Shown piece by piece: positions 1-10,041 of a stretch of 64,000 nt of DNA (positions are counted from its first letter, which is position 1; each line of letters opens with the position of its first letter). Source of the DNA: an uncultured Prochlorococcus sp. (GTDB taxonomy: Bacteria > Cyanobacteriota > Cyanobacteriia > PCC-6307 > Cyanobiaceae). The notes beneath the pieces are model-generated. The model was given only the letters and a program-made list of their open reading frames with translations, ran no database searches and was not told the DNA's origin. The stretch spans positions 62,001-126,000 of the forward strand of contig CACBEF010000001.1 in NCBI GenBank assembly GCA_902538225.1, written 5' to 3'. The position numbers and the translations under genes were made by a program.

Positions 1-1
1 T

Positions 2-1903
2 AATACTTCATTAAGACCTATTGGTAGGAATCTAGATCCAGAAAAACCAGAGGAATGGGATATTAGTACTAATAAATTGTTAGAGGAGGCAATTGGAAGT
101 GATTATTTGAATCAAATTGATGAAATTCCAAAAAAAGTAAAAGAGGCACCATTTGTTCAAGTTCCCATTGGTATAACTGAAGATAGACTTGTTGGATCAA
201 TTGATGTCGCTGCCTCATTAAGTACGGGAGAACAAGTGTTTCAGCCTGGAATTTTAGCAGAAGCTCATAGAGGTGTTCTGTATGTAGACGATATAAATTT
301 ATTGGATGATGGAATTGTAAATTTAATTCTTGAAGCTATAGGAAGAGAGCAAAATAATATTGAAAGAGATGGTTTGAGCCTCTCTCATCCTTGTAAGTCC
401 CTCTTAATAGCAACTTATAATCCTGAAGAGGGTGCTTTAAGAGATCATGTTTTAGATCGTTTTGCTATTGTGCTTTCCGCAGATCAATCTATTGATAATG
501 CTCAAAGAGTTGAGATTACAAAATCTGTTTTATCACACGCAGAAAATAATATTAAATTTTCAGAAAAATGGTCGGAAGAATCTGATAATTTATCTACTCA
601 ATTAATTTTGGCAAGGCAATGGTTAAAGGATGTCAAGATAACAAAAGAGCAAATAACCTATTTAGTGAATGAAGCTCTTAGAGGAGGAGTAGAAGGGCAT
701 AGGTCAGAATTATTTGCAGTAAAAGTAGCAAAGGCTAATGCAGCTCTTCGAGGTGATGAGAATGTAAATTCTGAAGACCTAAAAGTCGCAGTAAGATTAG
801 TTATTCTTCCACGAGCAATGCAAATACCTCCAGAAGATGATGATATTCAACCACCCCCTCCAGAGGATCAGAGTCCCCCACCTCCACCACAATCAAACAA
901 TGAAGAGTCTGAACCTGAAACTAGTGAAAATGATAATGAGCAAGACCAAGAACAAGAAGAAGAAAATTCTGATGGAGAAGAAGAATCTACGCCCGAAATA
1001 CCTGAAGATTTCATATTAGACCCTGAGGCATGTATGGTTGATCCTGATTTATTGCTTTTCTCATCTGCTAGAGCTAAAGCAGGTAATAGCGGGAGTAGAT
1101 CAGTCATATTTAGTGACAGTAGAGGAAGATATGTAAAACCTATTATTCCAAGAGGAAAAGTAAAAAGAATTGCTGTAGATGCTACCCTTCGAGCTGCTGC
1201 TCCTTATCAAAAGTCGAGAAGATTAAGGAACCCTAATAAATCAATAGTTATTGAAGAAAATGATTTTAGGGCTAAGCTTCTTCAAAAAAAGGCGGGCGCT
1301 TTAGTAATTTTTCTGGTTGATGCTAGTGGCTCTATGGCTTTAAATAGAATGCAAAGTGCTAAAGGCGCTGTAATAAGACTTTTAACAGAGGCATATGAGA
1401 ATAGGGATGAAGTTGCTCTTATTCCTTTTAGAGGTAATCAGGCCGAAGTGCTTTTGCCTCCAACAAGATCAATAACTGCTGCAAAAAGAAGGTTGGAAAC
1501 AATGCCTTGTGGTGGAGGATCTCCTCTGGCACACGGACTAACGCAATCAGCAAAAGTAGCAAAAAATGCTCTTTCAACAGGAGATATAGGTCAAGTTATT
1601 GTTGTGGGGATCACTGATGGCCGAGGTAATGTACCATTAGGATTATCTCTAGGACAAGATGAGGTTGAGGGAAAAAATAACGAAAATGAAAATGTCAATT
1701 TAAAACAGGAGGTTCTAGATATCGCTGCAAAATATCCCATGCTTGGGATAAAACTCTTAATAATTGATACAGAGAGAAAATTTATAGCAAGTGGATTTGG
1801 TAAAGAATTAGCAGAGGCTGGTCAAGGGAAATACGTCCAATTGCCAAAAGCTACAGATAAAGCAATCGCAGCTATGGCATTAAATGCCATCAATGAATTT
1901 TAA
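2..1903 (+). CDS. chlD: Magnesium chelatase subunit D (5' end outside window)
   Basis: ChlD works with ChlI and ChlH to insert Mg2+ into protoporphyrin IX, the committed step of chlorophyll synthesis. The frame is open from base 2, so the true start lies upstream. Visible parts are an AAA+-like N-terminal region ([18 protein letters not shown]), a proline run followed by a very acidic linker at about nt 840-1015, and a C-terminal von Willebrand A domain with the MIDAS motif DASGSMA near nt 1318 and GGGSPLAHG near nt 1510. This order (AAA, Pro/acidic linker, vWA) is the ChlD/BchD signature and separates it from ChlI, which lacks the last two parts. The downstream gene runs on the opposite strand and converges, 7 bases away. 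Confidence 0.95.
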   Translation, partial: NTSLRPIGRNLDPEKPEEWDISTNKLLEEAIGSDYLNQIDEIPKKVKEAPFVQVPIGITEDRLVGSIDVAASLSTGEQVFQPGILAEAHRGVLYVDDINLLDDGIVNLILEAIGREQNNIERDGLSLSHPCKSLLIATYNPEEGALRDHVLDRFAIVLSADQSIDNAQRVEITKSVLSHAENNIKFSEKWSEESDNLSTQLILARQWLKDVKITKEQITYLVNEALRGGVEGHRSELFAVKVAKANAALRGDENVNSEDLKVAVRLVILPRAMQIPPEDDDIQPPPPEDQSPPPPPQSNNEESEPETSENDNEQDQEQEEENSDGEEESTPEIPEDFILDPEACMVDPDLLLFSSARAKAGNSGSRSVIFSDSRGRYVKPIIPRGKVKRIAVDATLRAAAPYQKSRRLRNPNKSIVIEENDFRAKLLQKKAGALVIFLVDASGSMALNRMQSAKGAVIRLLTEAYENRDEVALIPFRGNQAEVLLPPTRSITAAKRRLETMPCGGGSPLAHGLTQSAKVAKNALSTGDIGQVIVVGITDGRGNVPLGLSLGQDEVEGKNNENENVNLKQEVLDIAAKYPMLGIKLLIIDTERKFIASGFGKELAEAGQGKYVQLPKATDKAIAAMALNAINEF

Positions 1904-1910
1904 ATATTTC

Positions 1911-2756
1911 TTATGGATAAATTTCGTTAAGGAATTTTGAAAGTCCAATCGTTAAATCTCTTATAGATTTAGTTAATTCTTTATCTTGCGTTAATTTTTC
2001 AAAATCATCACTCATATCATCTATTTTGGTTGAGATAGACCTAGCAGCATTAATTGTCAATTTAATGTCATTAAGGGTTTCCTTGTCATCAATAGTAGAC
2101 AAAATGTTATTTAAATGATTTGCAGCAATTGTAATTTCTTTAATTAGAGGTTCAACTCTTTCTAGTTCTTGTTTCGATAAATAAATTAATTCATCAAGAT
2201 TTTCTTGTGTTCTATCAAATTGGTCAATTGAGCTAACAATGTTTTCAATTAAGTTTTCTTGATTTGTGTCTTTTAAAAGTTTACTTATTCTAGTAGTTAT
2301 ATTTGAGAGACTTGATAGTTGTTTACCTGTGATAGTATCTCCCTGACAAATAATTAATTTGGTATTGCATTTTTCGGATATAGGTTTTGCAATGTCTTTA
2401 GGAAGTGTCTTATCACTAGTTTCTAAAGCAACTTGTACATCACCTCCAAGAAAAGAATTTGTTACTACCCTTGCAAATGCTGGCCTTGGAAGAATAATTT
2501 CAGGATTATTTAAAACTATTTTTGCTTTAATTGATTCATTAGTGAACAAGATATCTTCTATTGATCCAACTAAGATTCCTCTGTAAGTAACTGGAGATTT
2601 TTTTGATAAACCGCTTGCGTCATTGAATTCAGCAAAGAGGTACCAATTTTTTGAAGATAATCTCACTCCTCTTAGCCAAAAAGAAAAAAATGTGAATATT
2701 AAAATTCCTCCTAATAAGGAAAAACCAACTATCGAATCTCGTAAGCTTCTACGCAT
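1911..2756 (-). CDS. MCE/MlaD-family lipid transport substrate-binding protein
   Basis: This is probably the membrane-anchored MCE subunit of an ABC lipid transporter (Mla/TGD type; the plastid-encoded relative is Ycf22). One N-terminal membrane helix (about residues 11-29, IVGFSLLGGILIFTFFSFW) is followed by an MCE domain (about 38-115, with SPVTYRGILVG) and a long helical tail (about 150-280), as in MlaD/TGD2. The gene follows the ATPase gene on the same strand with only 5 bases between them, so they are co-transcribed. The permease partner is not in this window. By inference the system moves lipids between the envelope and thylakoid or outer membrane. Confidence 0.85.
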   Translation of the reverse strand: MRRSLRDSIVGFSLLGGILIFTFFSFWLRGVRLSSKNWYLFAEFNDASGLSKKSPVTYRGILVGSIEDILFTNESIKAKIVLNNPEIILPRPAFARVVTNSFLGGDVQVALETSDKTLPKDIAKPISEKCNTKLIICQGDTITGKQLSSLSNITTRISKLLKDTNQENLIENIVSSIDQFDRTQENLDELIYLSKQELERVEPLIKEITIAANHLNNILSTIDDKETLNDIKLTINAARSISTKIDDMSDDFEKLTQDKELTKSIRDLTIGLSKFLNEIYP

Positions 2757-2761
2757 AGTTG

Positions 2762-3547
2762 CTAAATGTCTTTGGGTTGCATTGGACCATCAAGTTTCCC
2801 ATTCCTAAATTGAAATACATAGGGATCTTTACTCTTTTTAAATTCATCAATCGAGCCTGCCCATCTGAATTTACCTCCATAAAGCATTAAAACTTTATCT
2901 GAAGTCCTTTCTATAGTACTAAGAACATGGCTAACTACAATAGATGATCCGCTAGCTTTATCATTTGTCTTATTAATTAAATCTTCAATTCTTGATGAGG
3001 CAATTGGATCAAGTCCAGCGGTTGGTTCATCAAAAAGTAATAAAGGTTTAGACTTTGCATTGAGAGTTTGATCAGTAATTAATGCTCTAGCAAAACTAAC
3101 TCTTTTTTGCATGCCTCCGCTTAATTCATTTGGAAGTTTATTCTCAACTTTAAATAATCCTACTTCAGCCAAGCATTCACATACTATTTCATGAATTAAC
3201 TTTTTAGATAGGTTTTTATTTCTCTTAAGTAGAAAACCTACATTTTCTTCAATAGTTAAAGATCCTAATAAAGCCGGGTTCTGAAAAACTAGTCTTACAT
3301 CAGGAGGATTATTTTGATCTAATCTCAAATATGTTTGCTTCTCACCAAATATTCTTAATTCTCCTTTGGTAGGTAAAATGAGTCCTGCTAATATTTTTAA
3401 TATGGTTGATTTACCAGAACCTGAGGGGCCAACAATAGCTAATTTCTCTCCATCATTAAGTTCAAAATTTATTTGATTAAGCACATTAACTTCTCCCCAG
3501 CTTATTGAGAGGTTTTTTGTTTCAACTGCATGTTTTGATTTTTTCAA
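2762..3547 (-). CDS. ABC transporter ATP-binding protein (MlaF/TGD3-like)
   Basis: This is the ATPase of the MCE-type lipid transporter whose binding subunit is encoded next. Walker A is GPSGSGKST at residues 40-48, the Q-loop is FQNPALLGS, the ABC signature is LSGGMQKRVSFARAL, and Walker B is LLLFDEPTAGLDP, followed by the H-loop VVSHVL. At 261 residues it is the usual size for a stand-alone nucleotide-binding domain. It is first in a two-gene minus-strand unit; the 131-base gap to the divergent yvcK-like gene presumably holds both promoters. Assignment to lipid rather than other transport rests on the MCE neighbour. Confidence 0.88.
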   Translation of the reverse strand: MKKSKHAVETKNLSISWGEVNVLNQINFELNDGEKLAIVGPSGSGKSTILKILAGLILPTKGELRIFGEKQTYLRLDQNNPPDVRLVFQNPALLGSLTIEENVGFLLKRNKNLSKKLIHEIVCECLAEVGLFKVENKLPNELSGGMQKRVSFARALITDQTLNAKSKPLLLFDEPTAGLDPIASSRIEDLINKTNDKASGSSIVVSHVLSTIERTSDKVLMLYGGKFRWAGSIDEFKKSKDPYVFQFRNGKLDGPMQPKDI

Positions 3548-3678
3548 AACTTATATTAAAGAGCATCTATACATATCATTTTGCCTATTTTTTGAAATAA
3601 AAAAAGGATGTATGAATTTGATTTATAATGAATCTATATAGTTTTCAAATTTGAGAAAAATAATTCAAGAGGTTTTTA

Positions 3679-5064
3679 ATGAATAAGCGTAATAAGACGG
3701 TAAGAAGATACTATAAAAATTTTAAAAAGTCTAATTTTGACTTATTGAAGAAAATCTTAAGAATTTTGAGTTGGCTTTTGCCAGGTTTGGTAATAAAAAG
3801 ATGGATGCTTACATCTGCGATAGGTTTTTTGACTACATTATTAGGCGTGGTAATTTGGACAAATTTAAGACCGCTCTATTGGCTTATTGAAATCTTTTTT
3901 TCGGTAATTACGGGTTTAACTAGTATTTTGCCTGTTGCATTGTTGGGACCATTGATTTTTGTTATTGGAATATTATTAATAGGGATTGGACAAAATAGAA
4001 GTATAAATTCTATTCAAAAAGCGCTTGTTCCAGAAAAAGATACATTTTTAGTTGATGCATTAAGAGTTAAAAGTAAATTAAACAGAGGCCCAAACATTGT
4101 TGCAATTGGGGGTGGCACAGGCTTATCTACTTTATTGAAAGGCTTAAAAAATTACAGTAGTAATATTACAGCAATCGTAACTGTATCTGATGATGGTGGC
4201 AGTAGTGGAATTCTCAGGAAACAATTAGGTGTGCAACCTCCAGGAGATATTAGAAATTGTTTGGCAGCATTATCAAACGAAGAACCTATTTTAACTAGAT
4301 TATTTCAGTACAGATTTTCAGGGGGAAGTGGTCTGGAAGGGCATAGTTTTGGAAATCTATTCTTGTCAGCTTTAACAACAATTACAGGCAGCTTAGAAAA
4401 AGCAGTTCAAGCTTCTAGCAAGGTTTTAGCGGTACAAGGTCAAGTTTTACCGGCAACAAATATTGATGTTATGTTATGGGCCGAATTAGAAGATGGTGAA
4501 AAAATTTTTGGTGAAAGTAAGATCAGTGAATCAAAGAAATTAATTTCGAGGATTGGTTACCTACCAGAAAATCCTTCAGCTCTTCCAAGTGCTCTTGAAT
4601 CTATAAAAGAAGCTGATTTAATTGTTCTTGGACCAGGTAGTCTATACACTTCTTTATTGCCTAATCTTTTAGTACCAGAGATAGTAGATGCCTTATTGCA
4701 AAGTAATGCTCCAAAAATTTATATAAGTAATTTGATGACTCAGCCTGGAGAAACAGATGGACTTGATGTCTATCAACATATCAAAGCAATAGAAAAACAA
4801 TTATCAAATTTTGGAGTTAATACTCGAATTTTTAACTCAATCTTATCTCAGATTCAATTTGAAAAGTCTCCACTAGTAGACTATTACGAAAGTAAAGGGG
4901 CAGAGCCTGTGCAATGTAATAAAGAAAAGTTATTATCTGAAGGTTATTATGTTTTGCAAGCACCATTATATTCAAAGAGAATAACTCCAACCCTTAGACA
5001 TGATCCAAGAAGACTAGCAAGAGCAGTTATGTTTATTTACCGCAAATTAAAAAGATTAAATTAA
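3679..5064 (+). CDS. YvcK/CofD-like gluconeogenesis factor family protein
   Basis: The C-terminal two thirds match the YvcK (CofD-like) family: [15 protein letters not shown] near residue 139, [21 protein letters not shown] and [14 protein letters not shown]. In other bacteria these proteins bind UDP-sugars and affect cell-wall synthesis and growth on gluconeogenic carbon. The first 110 residues carry two or three membrane helices (about 33-60, 66-85, 88-113), so this version is membrane-anchored. An AAGAGG ribosome-binding sequence precedes the ATG. It converges with ndhJ, overlapping its stop by 4 bases. Confidence 0.85.
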   Translation: MNKRNKTVRRYYKNFKKSNFDLLKKILRILSWLLPGLVIKRWMLTSAIGFLTTLLGVVIWTNLRPLYWLIEIFFSVITGLTSILPVALLGPLIFVIGILLIGIGQNRSINSIQKALVPEKDTFLVDALRVKSKLNRGPNIVAIGGGTGLSTLLKGLKNYSSNITAIVTVSDDGGSSGILRKQLGVQPPGDIRNCLAALSNEEPILTRLFQYRFSGGSGLEGHSFGNLFLSALTTITGSLEKAVQASSKVLAVQGQVLPATNIDVMLWAELEDGEKIFGESKISESKKLISRIGYLPENPSALPSALESIKEADLIVLGPGSLYTSLLPNLLVPEIVDALLQSNAPKIYISNLMTQPGETDGLDVYQHIKAIEKQLSNFGVNTRIFNSILSQIQFEKSPLVDYYESKGAEPVQCNKEKLLSEGYYVLQAPLYSKRITPTLRHDPRRLARAVMFIYRKLKRLN

Positions 5065-5591
5065 TAAGCATCTTGAAGTTCATAGAAATCTGGCTGAATA
5101 TAATCTTTTCGCAAGGGCCATCCTCTCCAATCTTCAGGCATTAATAATCTTTTGGGATTGGGATGATTAATAAAATTTATTCCATACATATCAAAAGTTT
5201 CTCTTTCTTGCCAATCACTTCCTTTAAAAATTTGATATAGGCTAGGGATTGATAAATCAGAATCTCTTTTTAAGAAAACTTTTAATCTGACTTCTTTAAT
5301 TTTTTCGATTTTTTGTAAATCATCAACAGTTATAAAATGGTAGAAACTTACAAGATTTTTTCCTGGTCCCTCATCATATCCTCCTTGACATTGGAGATAG
5401 TTGAAACCGTAATTTCTTAAGGCAGATACTGCTTCATATAATTTGTTAGGTTCCACAGAAATGTTTTCAATTCCTATGTGATCATCAGGTAAAGATTGAT
5501 TAGGGATTCCATCTTTAAACAAAGATTGGCTTATAAAGCCTTCTTTTTCTATTGAAGTATCTGAGGATTTGGCTAAACCGTCTTTTTCCAT
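5061..5591 (-). CDS. ndhJ: NAD(P)H-quinone oxidoreductase subunit J
   Basis: This is a peripheral-arm subunit of NDH-1, the thylakoid ferredoxin-plastoquinone oxidoreductase of respiration and cyclic electron flow. The core contains the NuoC/NdhJ signature [10 protein letters not shown] and, near the C-terminus, [22 protein letters not shown]. The first 35 residues are poorly conserved. It is last in the ndhC-ndhK-ndhJ operon; its ATG shares one base with the ndhK stop (TAATG), suggesting translational coupling. Length (176 aa) is normal. Confidence 0.96.
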   Translation of the reverse strand: MEKDGLAKSSDTSIEKEGFISQSLFKDGIPNQSLPDDHIGIENISVEPNKLYEAVSALRNYGFNYLQCQGGYDEGPGKNLVSFYHFITVDDLQKIEKIKEVRLKVFLKRDSDLSIPSLYQIFKGSDWQERETFDMYGINFINHPNPKRLLMPEDWRGWPLRKDYIQPDFYELQDAY

Positions 5592-6325
5592 TAATTTTCT
5601 GCAGTATCAATAATTTCAGCTTTTTCATTCTTCTCAGGTAGTTCAGTTATTTTTTGATTTTTAGAGGAAGGAATGGCATTAGCTGAAGTTTTGTTTAGAT
5701 ATTCACCTGTATTTTGTGAGAAAACAAGATTCATTTCATGATCAGATGTTATGTATCTGTGGGTTTGTTCAGTTTTTGTGCGCTCTAAGATTGATTCGTT
5801 ACCAACTTTTTTTCTTAATTTGATTACTGCATCAAAAATTGCTTCTGGTCTTGGTGGGCATCCTGGAAGGTATAAATCAACTGGAATCAATTTATCAACA
5901 CCTCTTACAGCAGTTGTAGAATCTGCGCTGAACATTCCCCCTGTGATTGTGCAAGCACCCATCGCAATAACATATTTTGGTTCAGGCATTTGTTCATAAA
6001 GTCTCACTAGGGCTGGAGCCATTTTCATAGTTACTGTTCCTGCAACTATTAGCAAATCTGCTTGCCTTGGCGAGCTTCTAGGTACTAATCCAAATCTATC
6101 AAAATCAAATCTAGATCCGATTAAGGCAGCAAATTCTATAAAACAACAAGCTGTTCCGTACAAGAGAGGCCATAGACTGCTTAGTCTAGCCCAATTATGG
6201 AGATCGTCTAAGCTTGTCAATATAATGTTTTCGCTTAAGTCTGTGGTAACTTGGGGTACACCTAGAGGATTGCAAGTCCCTTCTCGGATTTCTCTTATTG
6301 CTTTTGGGGATAATTGGGGATTCAA
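5591..6325 (-). CDS. ndhK: NAD(P)H-quinone oxidoreductase subunit K
   Basis: NdhK holds the N2 4Fe-4S cluster next to the quinone site in NDH-1. The cluster cysteines are visible in GTACCFIEF (tandem Cys), [11 protein letters not shown] and [10 protein letters not shown]. The C-terminal 70 residues are a low-complexity polar extension beyond the conserved fold. It is the middle gene of ndhC-K-J, 4 bases after ndhC and overlapping ndhJ by one base. Confidence 0.97.
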   Translation of the reverse strand: MNPQLSPKAIREIREGTCNPLGVPQVTTDLSENIILTSLDDLHNWARLSSLWPLLYGTACCFIEFAALIGSRFDFDRFGLVPRSSPRQADLLIVAGTVTMKMAPALVRLYEQMPEPKYVIAMGACTITGGMFSADSTTAVRGVDKLIPVDLYLPGCPPRPEAIFDAVIKLRKKVGNESILERTKTEQTHRYITSDHEMNLVFSQNTGEYLNKTSANAIPSSKNQKITELPEKNEKAEIIDTAEN

Positions 6326-6329
6326 TTTT

Positions 6330-6692
6330 TTAACTCCATTCTAAAGCACCTTTTCTCCATGCGTATGCCAGAGCGATAACAAGTATTGCAATGAAAATTA
6401 AAGCCTCAATAAAAGCTAATAAGCCTAATCTATTGAAGGCAACCGCCCAAGGATAAAGGAAAACAGTCTCAACATCAAATATAACGAAAACCAAAGCAAA
6501 CATGTAATAACGAATATTAAATTGAATCCATGCTCCTCCTATAGGCTCCATTCCAGATTCATATGTAAGTTTTCTTTCCCCTGTTCTGCCTTTTGGGGCG
6601 ACGATGAGATTAGTAACTAGAGCTAATATTGGTACAGCTGCGGCAATTAGAAGGAAACCTAAAAAATATTCATAGCCATTTAATAAAAACAT
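6330..6692 (-). CDS. ndhC: NAD(P)H-quinone oxidoreductase subunit 3
   Basis: This is a three-helix membrane subunit of NDH-1 (NuoA homologue), 120 aa as usual. Diagnostic segments are [30 protein letters not shown] and FLYPWAVAF; the helices lie at about 10-30, 63-83 and 88-110. It is first in the ndhC-K-J operon. The 77-base gap to the divergent rubredoxin gene must hold promoters for both directions. Confidence 0.97.
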   Translation of the reverse strand: MFLLNGYEYFLGFLLIAAAVPILALVTNLIVAPKGRTGERKLTYESGMEPIGGAWIQFNIRYYMFALVFVIFDVETVFLYPWAVAFNRLGLLAFIEALIFIAILVIALAYAWRKGALEWS

Positions 6693-6769
6693 CTTTAAAA
6701 ATTAATTTTGAATAAAAGTCGCTTAATTAAGCAAAATCTTTTAAAGTTCTTAAAGAACAATAATAAACC

Positions 6770-7198
6770 GTGAGTGAAAACATTCAACCAGACTCTGAGG
6801 AAAACAAAATAGTTGAAGACTTTGAGGTAGAAAAACCTTCTGAAAATTCCTCAGGAGTAAAAGTTGAACAAACTGTTCCTAATTTAGAACAAAATAGATT
6901 CGAATGTAGAAGTTGTGGATACATTTATGATCCGTCTGAAGGAAATAAAAAATTAAACATACCTAAAAATACGCCTTTTTCAGAGTTGGATGGGAATACT
7001 TTTGCTTGCCCTGTTTGTCGAGCCGGTAAAAATTTTTATAAGGATATTGGATCTAGATCAAAACCTAGTGGATTTGAAGAAAATTTAGTTTATGGATTTG
7101 GATTTAATAGTTTACCTCCTGGACAAAAAAATATTTTGATTTTTGGAGGGTTGGCGTTTGCTGCTGCTATGTTCCTTTCTTTGTACTCTTTGCATTAA
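6770..7198 (+). CDS. rubA: Membrane-anchored rubredoxin (RubA type)
   Basis: The rubredoxin domain lies at about residues 43-95 with paired CxxC motifs, CRSCGYIYDP and CPVCRAG, binding one iron. An acidic N-terminus (about 1-40) and a C-terminal membrane helix (about 118-138) match the cyanobacterial/plastid RubA needed for photosystem assembly. The start is GTG. It is followed after 9 bases by ycf48 and then psbEFLJ, the conserved photosystem II biogenesis cluster, which supports the assignment. Confidence 0.93.
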   Translation: MSENIQPDSEENKIVEDFEVEKPSENSSGVKVEQTVPNLEQNRFECRSCGYIYDPSEGNKKLNIPKNTPFSELDGNTFACPVCRAGKNFYKDIGSRSKPSGFEENLVYGFGFNSLPPGQKNILIFGGLAFAAAMFLSLYSLH

Positions 7199-7207
7199 TA
7201 TAATAAA

Positions 7208-8221
7208 ATGAAAAATTTTTTTACCAGTATTCCTAATCTTGTTTTATCTGTAGTTCTCTGTTTTGTTTTAAGCAGTTGTTCATCTACAGGTGTCAAGATG
7301 AATGAAAGCAGCCCTTGGAAAACAATTCAGTTTGAAGATCAGGCTAATGCTTTAGATGTTGATTTTATAGATGATAATCATGGGTTTTTAGTAGGCTCAA
7401 ACAGATTGATTATGGAATCTACTGATGGTGGTGAAACATGGGAAAAAAGATCATTAGATATTTCTGCTGAAGAGAACTTTCGCCTTCTCGATATTGATTT
7501 CAAGGGTTCTGAAGGTTGGTTAATAGGGCAACCCTCTCTCGTAATGCATACTTTCGATGAAGGTAAAAATTGGACTAGGCTTTCACTTGGGAAGTTACCG
7601 GGCCAGCCTTTCTTAGTTACTACTATCGATGAAGGAGTTGCTCAATTGGCGACAACCTCAGCAGCTATTTATGAAACTTCCAATAGCGGTGAAACATGGG
7701 AGGCAAAAGTATCAGATCCTTCGGAACAGGGAGGTATAAGAGATTTAAGAAGAACATCTAGCGGTGATTATGTGAGCGTAAGCAGTCTTGGAAATTTCTT
7801 CTCTACTCTTGATAGTGATAGCAATACTTGGATTGCTCACCAAAGAGCAAGTAGTAAGAGAGTGCAAAGCATTGGTTTCAATCCGGAAGGAAGTTTATGG
7901 ATGCTTTCAAGAGGTGCGGAAATTAGATTTAATGAAGATTCTAATAACCTAGAAAGTTGGTCAAAGCCTATAATCCCTATTCTTAATGGTTACAATTATT
8001 TAGATATGGGATGGGATCCAAATGGTGACATATGGGCTGGCGGTGGTAATGGCACTTTAATAGTAAGTAAAGATCAAGGTGAAACTTGGAATTCAGATCC
8101 TCTTGCTTCTGCATTGCCTACTAACTTTATAAAAATAGTTTTTCTTGATAAGGAGTCTTTAGATAATCAAAAAGGATTCATACTTGGCGAGCGTGGTTAC
8201 ATTCTTAAATGGAATGGCTAA
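7208..8221 (+). CDS. ycf48: Photosystem II assembly factor Ycf48/HCF136
   Basis: This is a luminal lipoprotein that helps assemble D1 into early photosystem II complexes. The N-terminus has a lipoprotein signal peptide with a lipobox near LSSCSS (Cys about 24). The rest is a seven-bladed propeller built of BNR/Asp-box-like repeats: [31 protein letters not shown]. Length (337 aa) is typical. It sits between rubA and psbE, a conserved cyanobacterial arrangement. Confidence 0.95.
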   Translation: MKNFFTSIPNLVLSVVLCFVLSSCSSTGVKMNESSPWKTIQFEDQANALDVDFIDDNHGFLVGSNRLIMESTDGGETWEKRSLDISAEENFRLLDIDFKGSEGWLIGQPSLVMHTFDEGKNWTRLSLGKLPGQPFLVTTIDEGVAQLATTSAAIYETSNSGETWEAKVSDPSEQGGIRDLRRTSSGDYVSVSSLGNFFSTLDSDSNTWIAHQRASSKRVQSIGFNPEGSLWMLSRGAEIRFNEDSNNLESWSKPIIPILNGYNYLDMGWDPNGDIWAGGGNGTLIVSKDQGETWNSDPLASALPTNFIKIVFLDKESLDNQKGFILGERGYILKWNG

Positions 8222-8271
8222 ATCTGTAATAACTTAAGAAAATAATAAAAAAAATATTAATTTTGGATGAA

Positions 8272-8302
8272 TTTAACAACTGTCTGTAACCAAGCTGTTA
8301 AA
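8272..8302 (+). promoter_or_regulatory. Inverted repeat between ycf48 and psbE
   Basis: A ten-base-pair hairpin with one mismatch (arms TTTAACAACT and AGCTGTTAAA, loop about 11 bases) starts 50 bases after the ycf48 stop and ends about 56 bases before the psbE ATG. No strong T-run follows, so it may be a psbE leader structure or an mRNA-end stabiliser rather than a true terminator. Confidence 0.4.
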
Positions 8303-8358
8303 TTCTTCGCGAACTTATGATTTTACACTGTAAGATCGTATGGTAAACATTTGTGATT

Positions 8359-8607
8359 ATGGCCGCAGGTTCAACGGGTGAACGCCCATTCTTTGAAATA
8401 ATCACCAGTATTAGGTACTGGATTATTCATGCAGTAACATTACCAGCTATTTTTATAGCAGGCTTCTTATTCGTATACACAGGTTTGGCTTACGACGCTT
8501 TCGGTACTCCTCGTCCGGATAGTTATTTTCAGGCTTCTGAAGCAAAAGCTCCTGTTGTAACACAAAGATTTGATGCGAAGTCTCAACTTGATTTAAGAAC
8601 AAAATAA
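8359..8607 (+). CDS. psbE: Cytochrome b559 alpha subunit
   Basis: This is the heme-binding alpha chain of cytochrome b559 in the photosystem II core. The single helix contains the heme-ligand histidine in [14 protein letters not shown]. The 82-residue length from the ATG at 8359 ([10 protein letters not shown]) matches the family; an in-frame GTG six bases upstream would add two residues but is less likely. It is first of the psbE-F-L-J operon. Confidence 0.98.
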   Translation: MAAGSTGERPFFEIITSIRYWIIHAVTLPAIFIAGFLFVYTGLAYDAFGTPRPDSYFQASEAKAPVVTQRFDAKSQLDLRTK

Positions 8608-8609
8608 CT

Positions 8610-8756
8610 ATGTCTAATTCTCAAGCTCCAATGCAGGCTGCTGAAGTCCGCGTTTATCCTATATTTACTGTTCGTTGGCTAGCAGTTCACGCTTTAGCTA
8701 TTCCATCAGTATTCTTTTTGGGTTCCATTGCTGCTATGCAATTCGTAGCCCGATAA
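8610..8756 (+). CDS. psbF: Cytochrome b559 beta subunit
   Basis: This 48-residue peptide has one helix carrying the second heme-ligand histidine in [15 protein letters not shown] and ends FVAR, as PsbF does. With PsbE it forms the heterodimer that binds the single b559 heme. It starts 2 bases after the psbE stop. Confidence 0.98.
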
Positions 8757-8767
8757 ATTTAACAATC

Positions 8768-8887
8768 ATGCAAGTAAACGAAAATCCTAACAAAGTTCCA
8801 GTTGAACTTAATCGTACAAGCCTTTATTTAGGCTTACTATCAGTCTTTGTATTGGGAATTTTATTTTCCAGTTACTTTTTCAATTAA
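8768..8887 (+). CDS. psbL: Photosystem II protein L
   Basis: This 39-residue one-helix protein has the conserved C-terminus [10 protein letters not shown] and the [10 protein letters not shown] segment of PsbL, which sits near the QA site at the monomer interface. It is the third gene of psbEFLJ, 11 bases after psbF. Confidence 0.98.
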
Positions 8888-8896
8888 ATTAAAACT

Positions 8897-9094
8897 ATGA
8901 GTAAATTAAAAGGACCTGATGGAAGAATTCCAGATAGACTTCCCGACGGTAGACCAGCTGTTGCATGGGAAAGAAGATGGACTGAAGGAACTCTTCCTCT
9001 ATGGCTTGTTGCTACAGCAGGTGGAATTGCAGTTATCTTCGTTTTAGGTATATTTTTCTATGGTTCCTACCAAGGGGTTGGAGCTGGAGGCTGA
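8897..9094 (+). CDS. psbJ: Photosystem II protein J
   Basis: This is a 65-residue one-helix PSII subunit with [13 protein letters not shown] and [12 protein letters not shown], the PsbJ hallmark. The N-terminal 30 residues are longer than in plastid PsbJ (about 40 aa), as in marine picocyanobacteria. It is last of the psbEFLJ operon. Confidence 0.97.
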   Translation: MSKLKGPDGRIPDRLPDGRPAVAWERRWTEGTLPLWLVATAGGIAVIFVLGIFFYGSYQGVGAGG

Positions 9095-9137
9095 CAAATC
9101 CTTACCTTGACCTGATAATCACTTATATCAAACAAGC

Positions 9138-10031
9138 CTAATAAGAATCAGTAAATATCCTTAGTTTCTCTTTTGTGAAGCTTGGGATATTTTCTTTTTG
9201 GGTTATCAATCCATCTTTTAATGAATAATGAGATTTACTTTTTGGTCTTTCTTTTTCAATTAATTTAGCTACTTCAAATATTATTTTATTAGCCACTTCA
9301 GTATTTGATCTAAGATTATCCAAAACCATCTCTACAGAAACTTCTTGATGAGTTTGATGCCAGCAATCATAATCAGTAACCATAGATAAGGAGGAGTAAG
9401 CTATTTCAGCTTCTTTAGCTAATCTTGCTTCTGTGTGGTTCGTCATTCCAATTATTGAACATCCCCAACTCCTATATAAATTAGATTCTGCTCTAGTTGA
9501 GAAAGCGGGACCTTCCATTGCTAGATAGGTACCCCCTCTATGCAATTGTCTACCGCCATGAATATTTTTTTCTCCGATTTCACTTAATATACGTGATAAA
9601 TTTGTGCAGAAGGGATCTCCCATAGTTACGTGAGCAACAGCTCCCTCGTTAAAAAAGGTTGCAGGTCTATTTTTTGTCCGGTCTATAAATTGATCTGGAA
9701 CCACTATGTCAAGTGGCCTTATCTGTTCTTGTAATGAACCAACTGCTGATGGAGCAATAATCCATCTCACTCCTATTGATCTTAGAGCCCAAATATTAGC
9801 TTTGTAAGGGATTTCAGAAGGATTTAAACTATGTGTTCTGCCATGTCTAGGAATAAATGCTATCTCTAGGTTTCCAAGATTATATACTTTTATTGAATCA
9901 GAAGGTTTACCATAGGGAGTATTGATTTCTAGTTCTCTTAAGTACTCTATTTGATCCATTGAATAAAATCCACTTCCACCAATCACTCCTAATCTTGATT
10001 TTTCAATTGGTAATAAATGTTCTTTATTCAT
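9138..10031 (-). CDS. mtnP: S-methyl-5'-thioadenosine phosphorylase
   Basis: The enzyme cleaves methylthioadenosine, a by-product of polyamine and related synthesis, to adenine and methylthioribose-1-phosphate. MTAP-family motifs are GVIGGSGFYSM, PRHGRTHS, MEGPAFSTRAES and GMTNHTEARLAKEAE; the last is typical of MTAP rather than purine nucleoside phosphorylase. At 297 aa it is normal length. Its start codon lies only 10 bases from that of the divergent selD fusion, so each promoter must overlap the other gene. Confidence 0.93.
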   Translation of the reverse strand: MNKEHLLPIEKSRLGVIGGSGFYSMDQIEYLRELEINTPYGKPSDSIKVYNLGNLEIAFIPRHGRTHSLNPSEIPYKANIWALRSIGVRWIIAPSAVGSLQEQIRPLDIVVPDQFIDRTKNRPATFFNEGAVAHVTMGDPFCTNLSRILSEIGEKNIHGGRQLHRGGTYLAMEGPAFSTRAESNLYRSWGCSIIGMTNHTEARLAKEAEIAYSSLSMVTDYDCWHQTHQEVSVEMVLDNLRSNTEVANKIIFEVAKLIEKERPKSKSHYSLKDGLITQKENIPSFTKEKLRIFTDSY

Positions 10032-10041
10032 AGTGATGTAA

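Noticed and set aside
868..1107. 79-codon frame opposite chlD rich in Ser and Gly
   Set aside because: It is the antisense of the Pro-rich and acidic linker of chlD; low complexity produces it.
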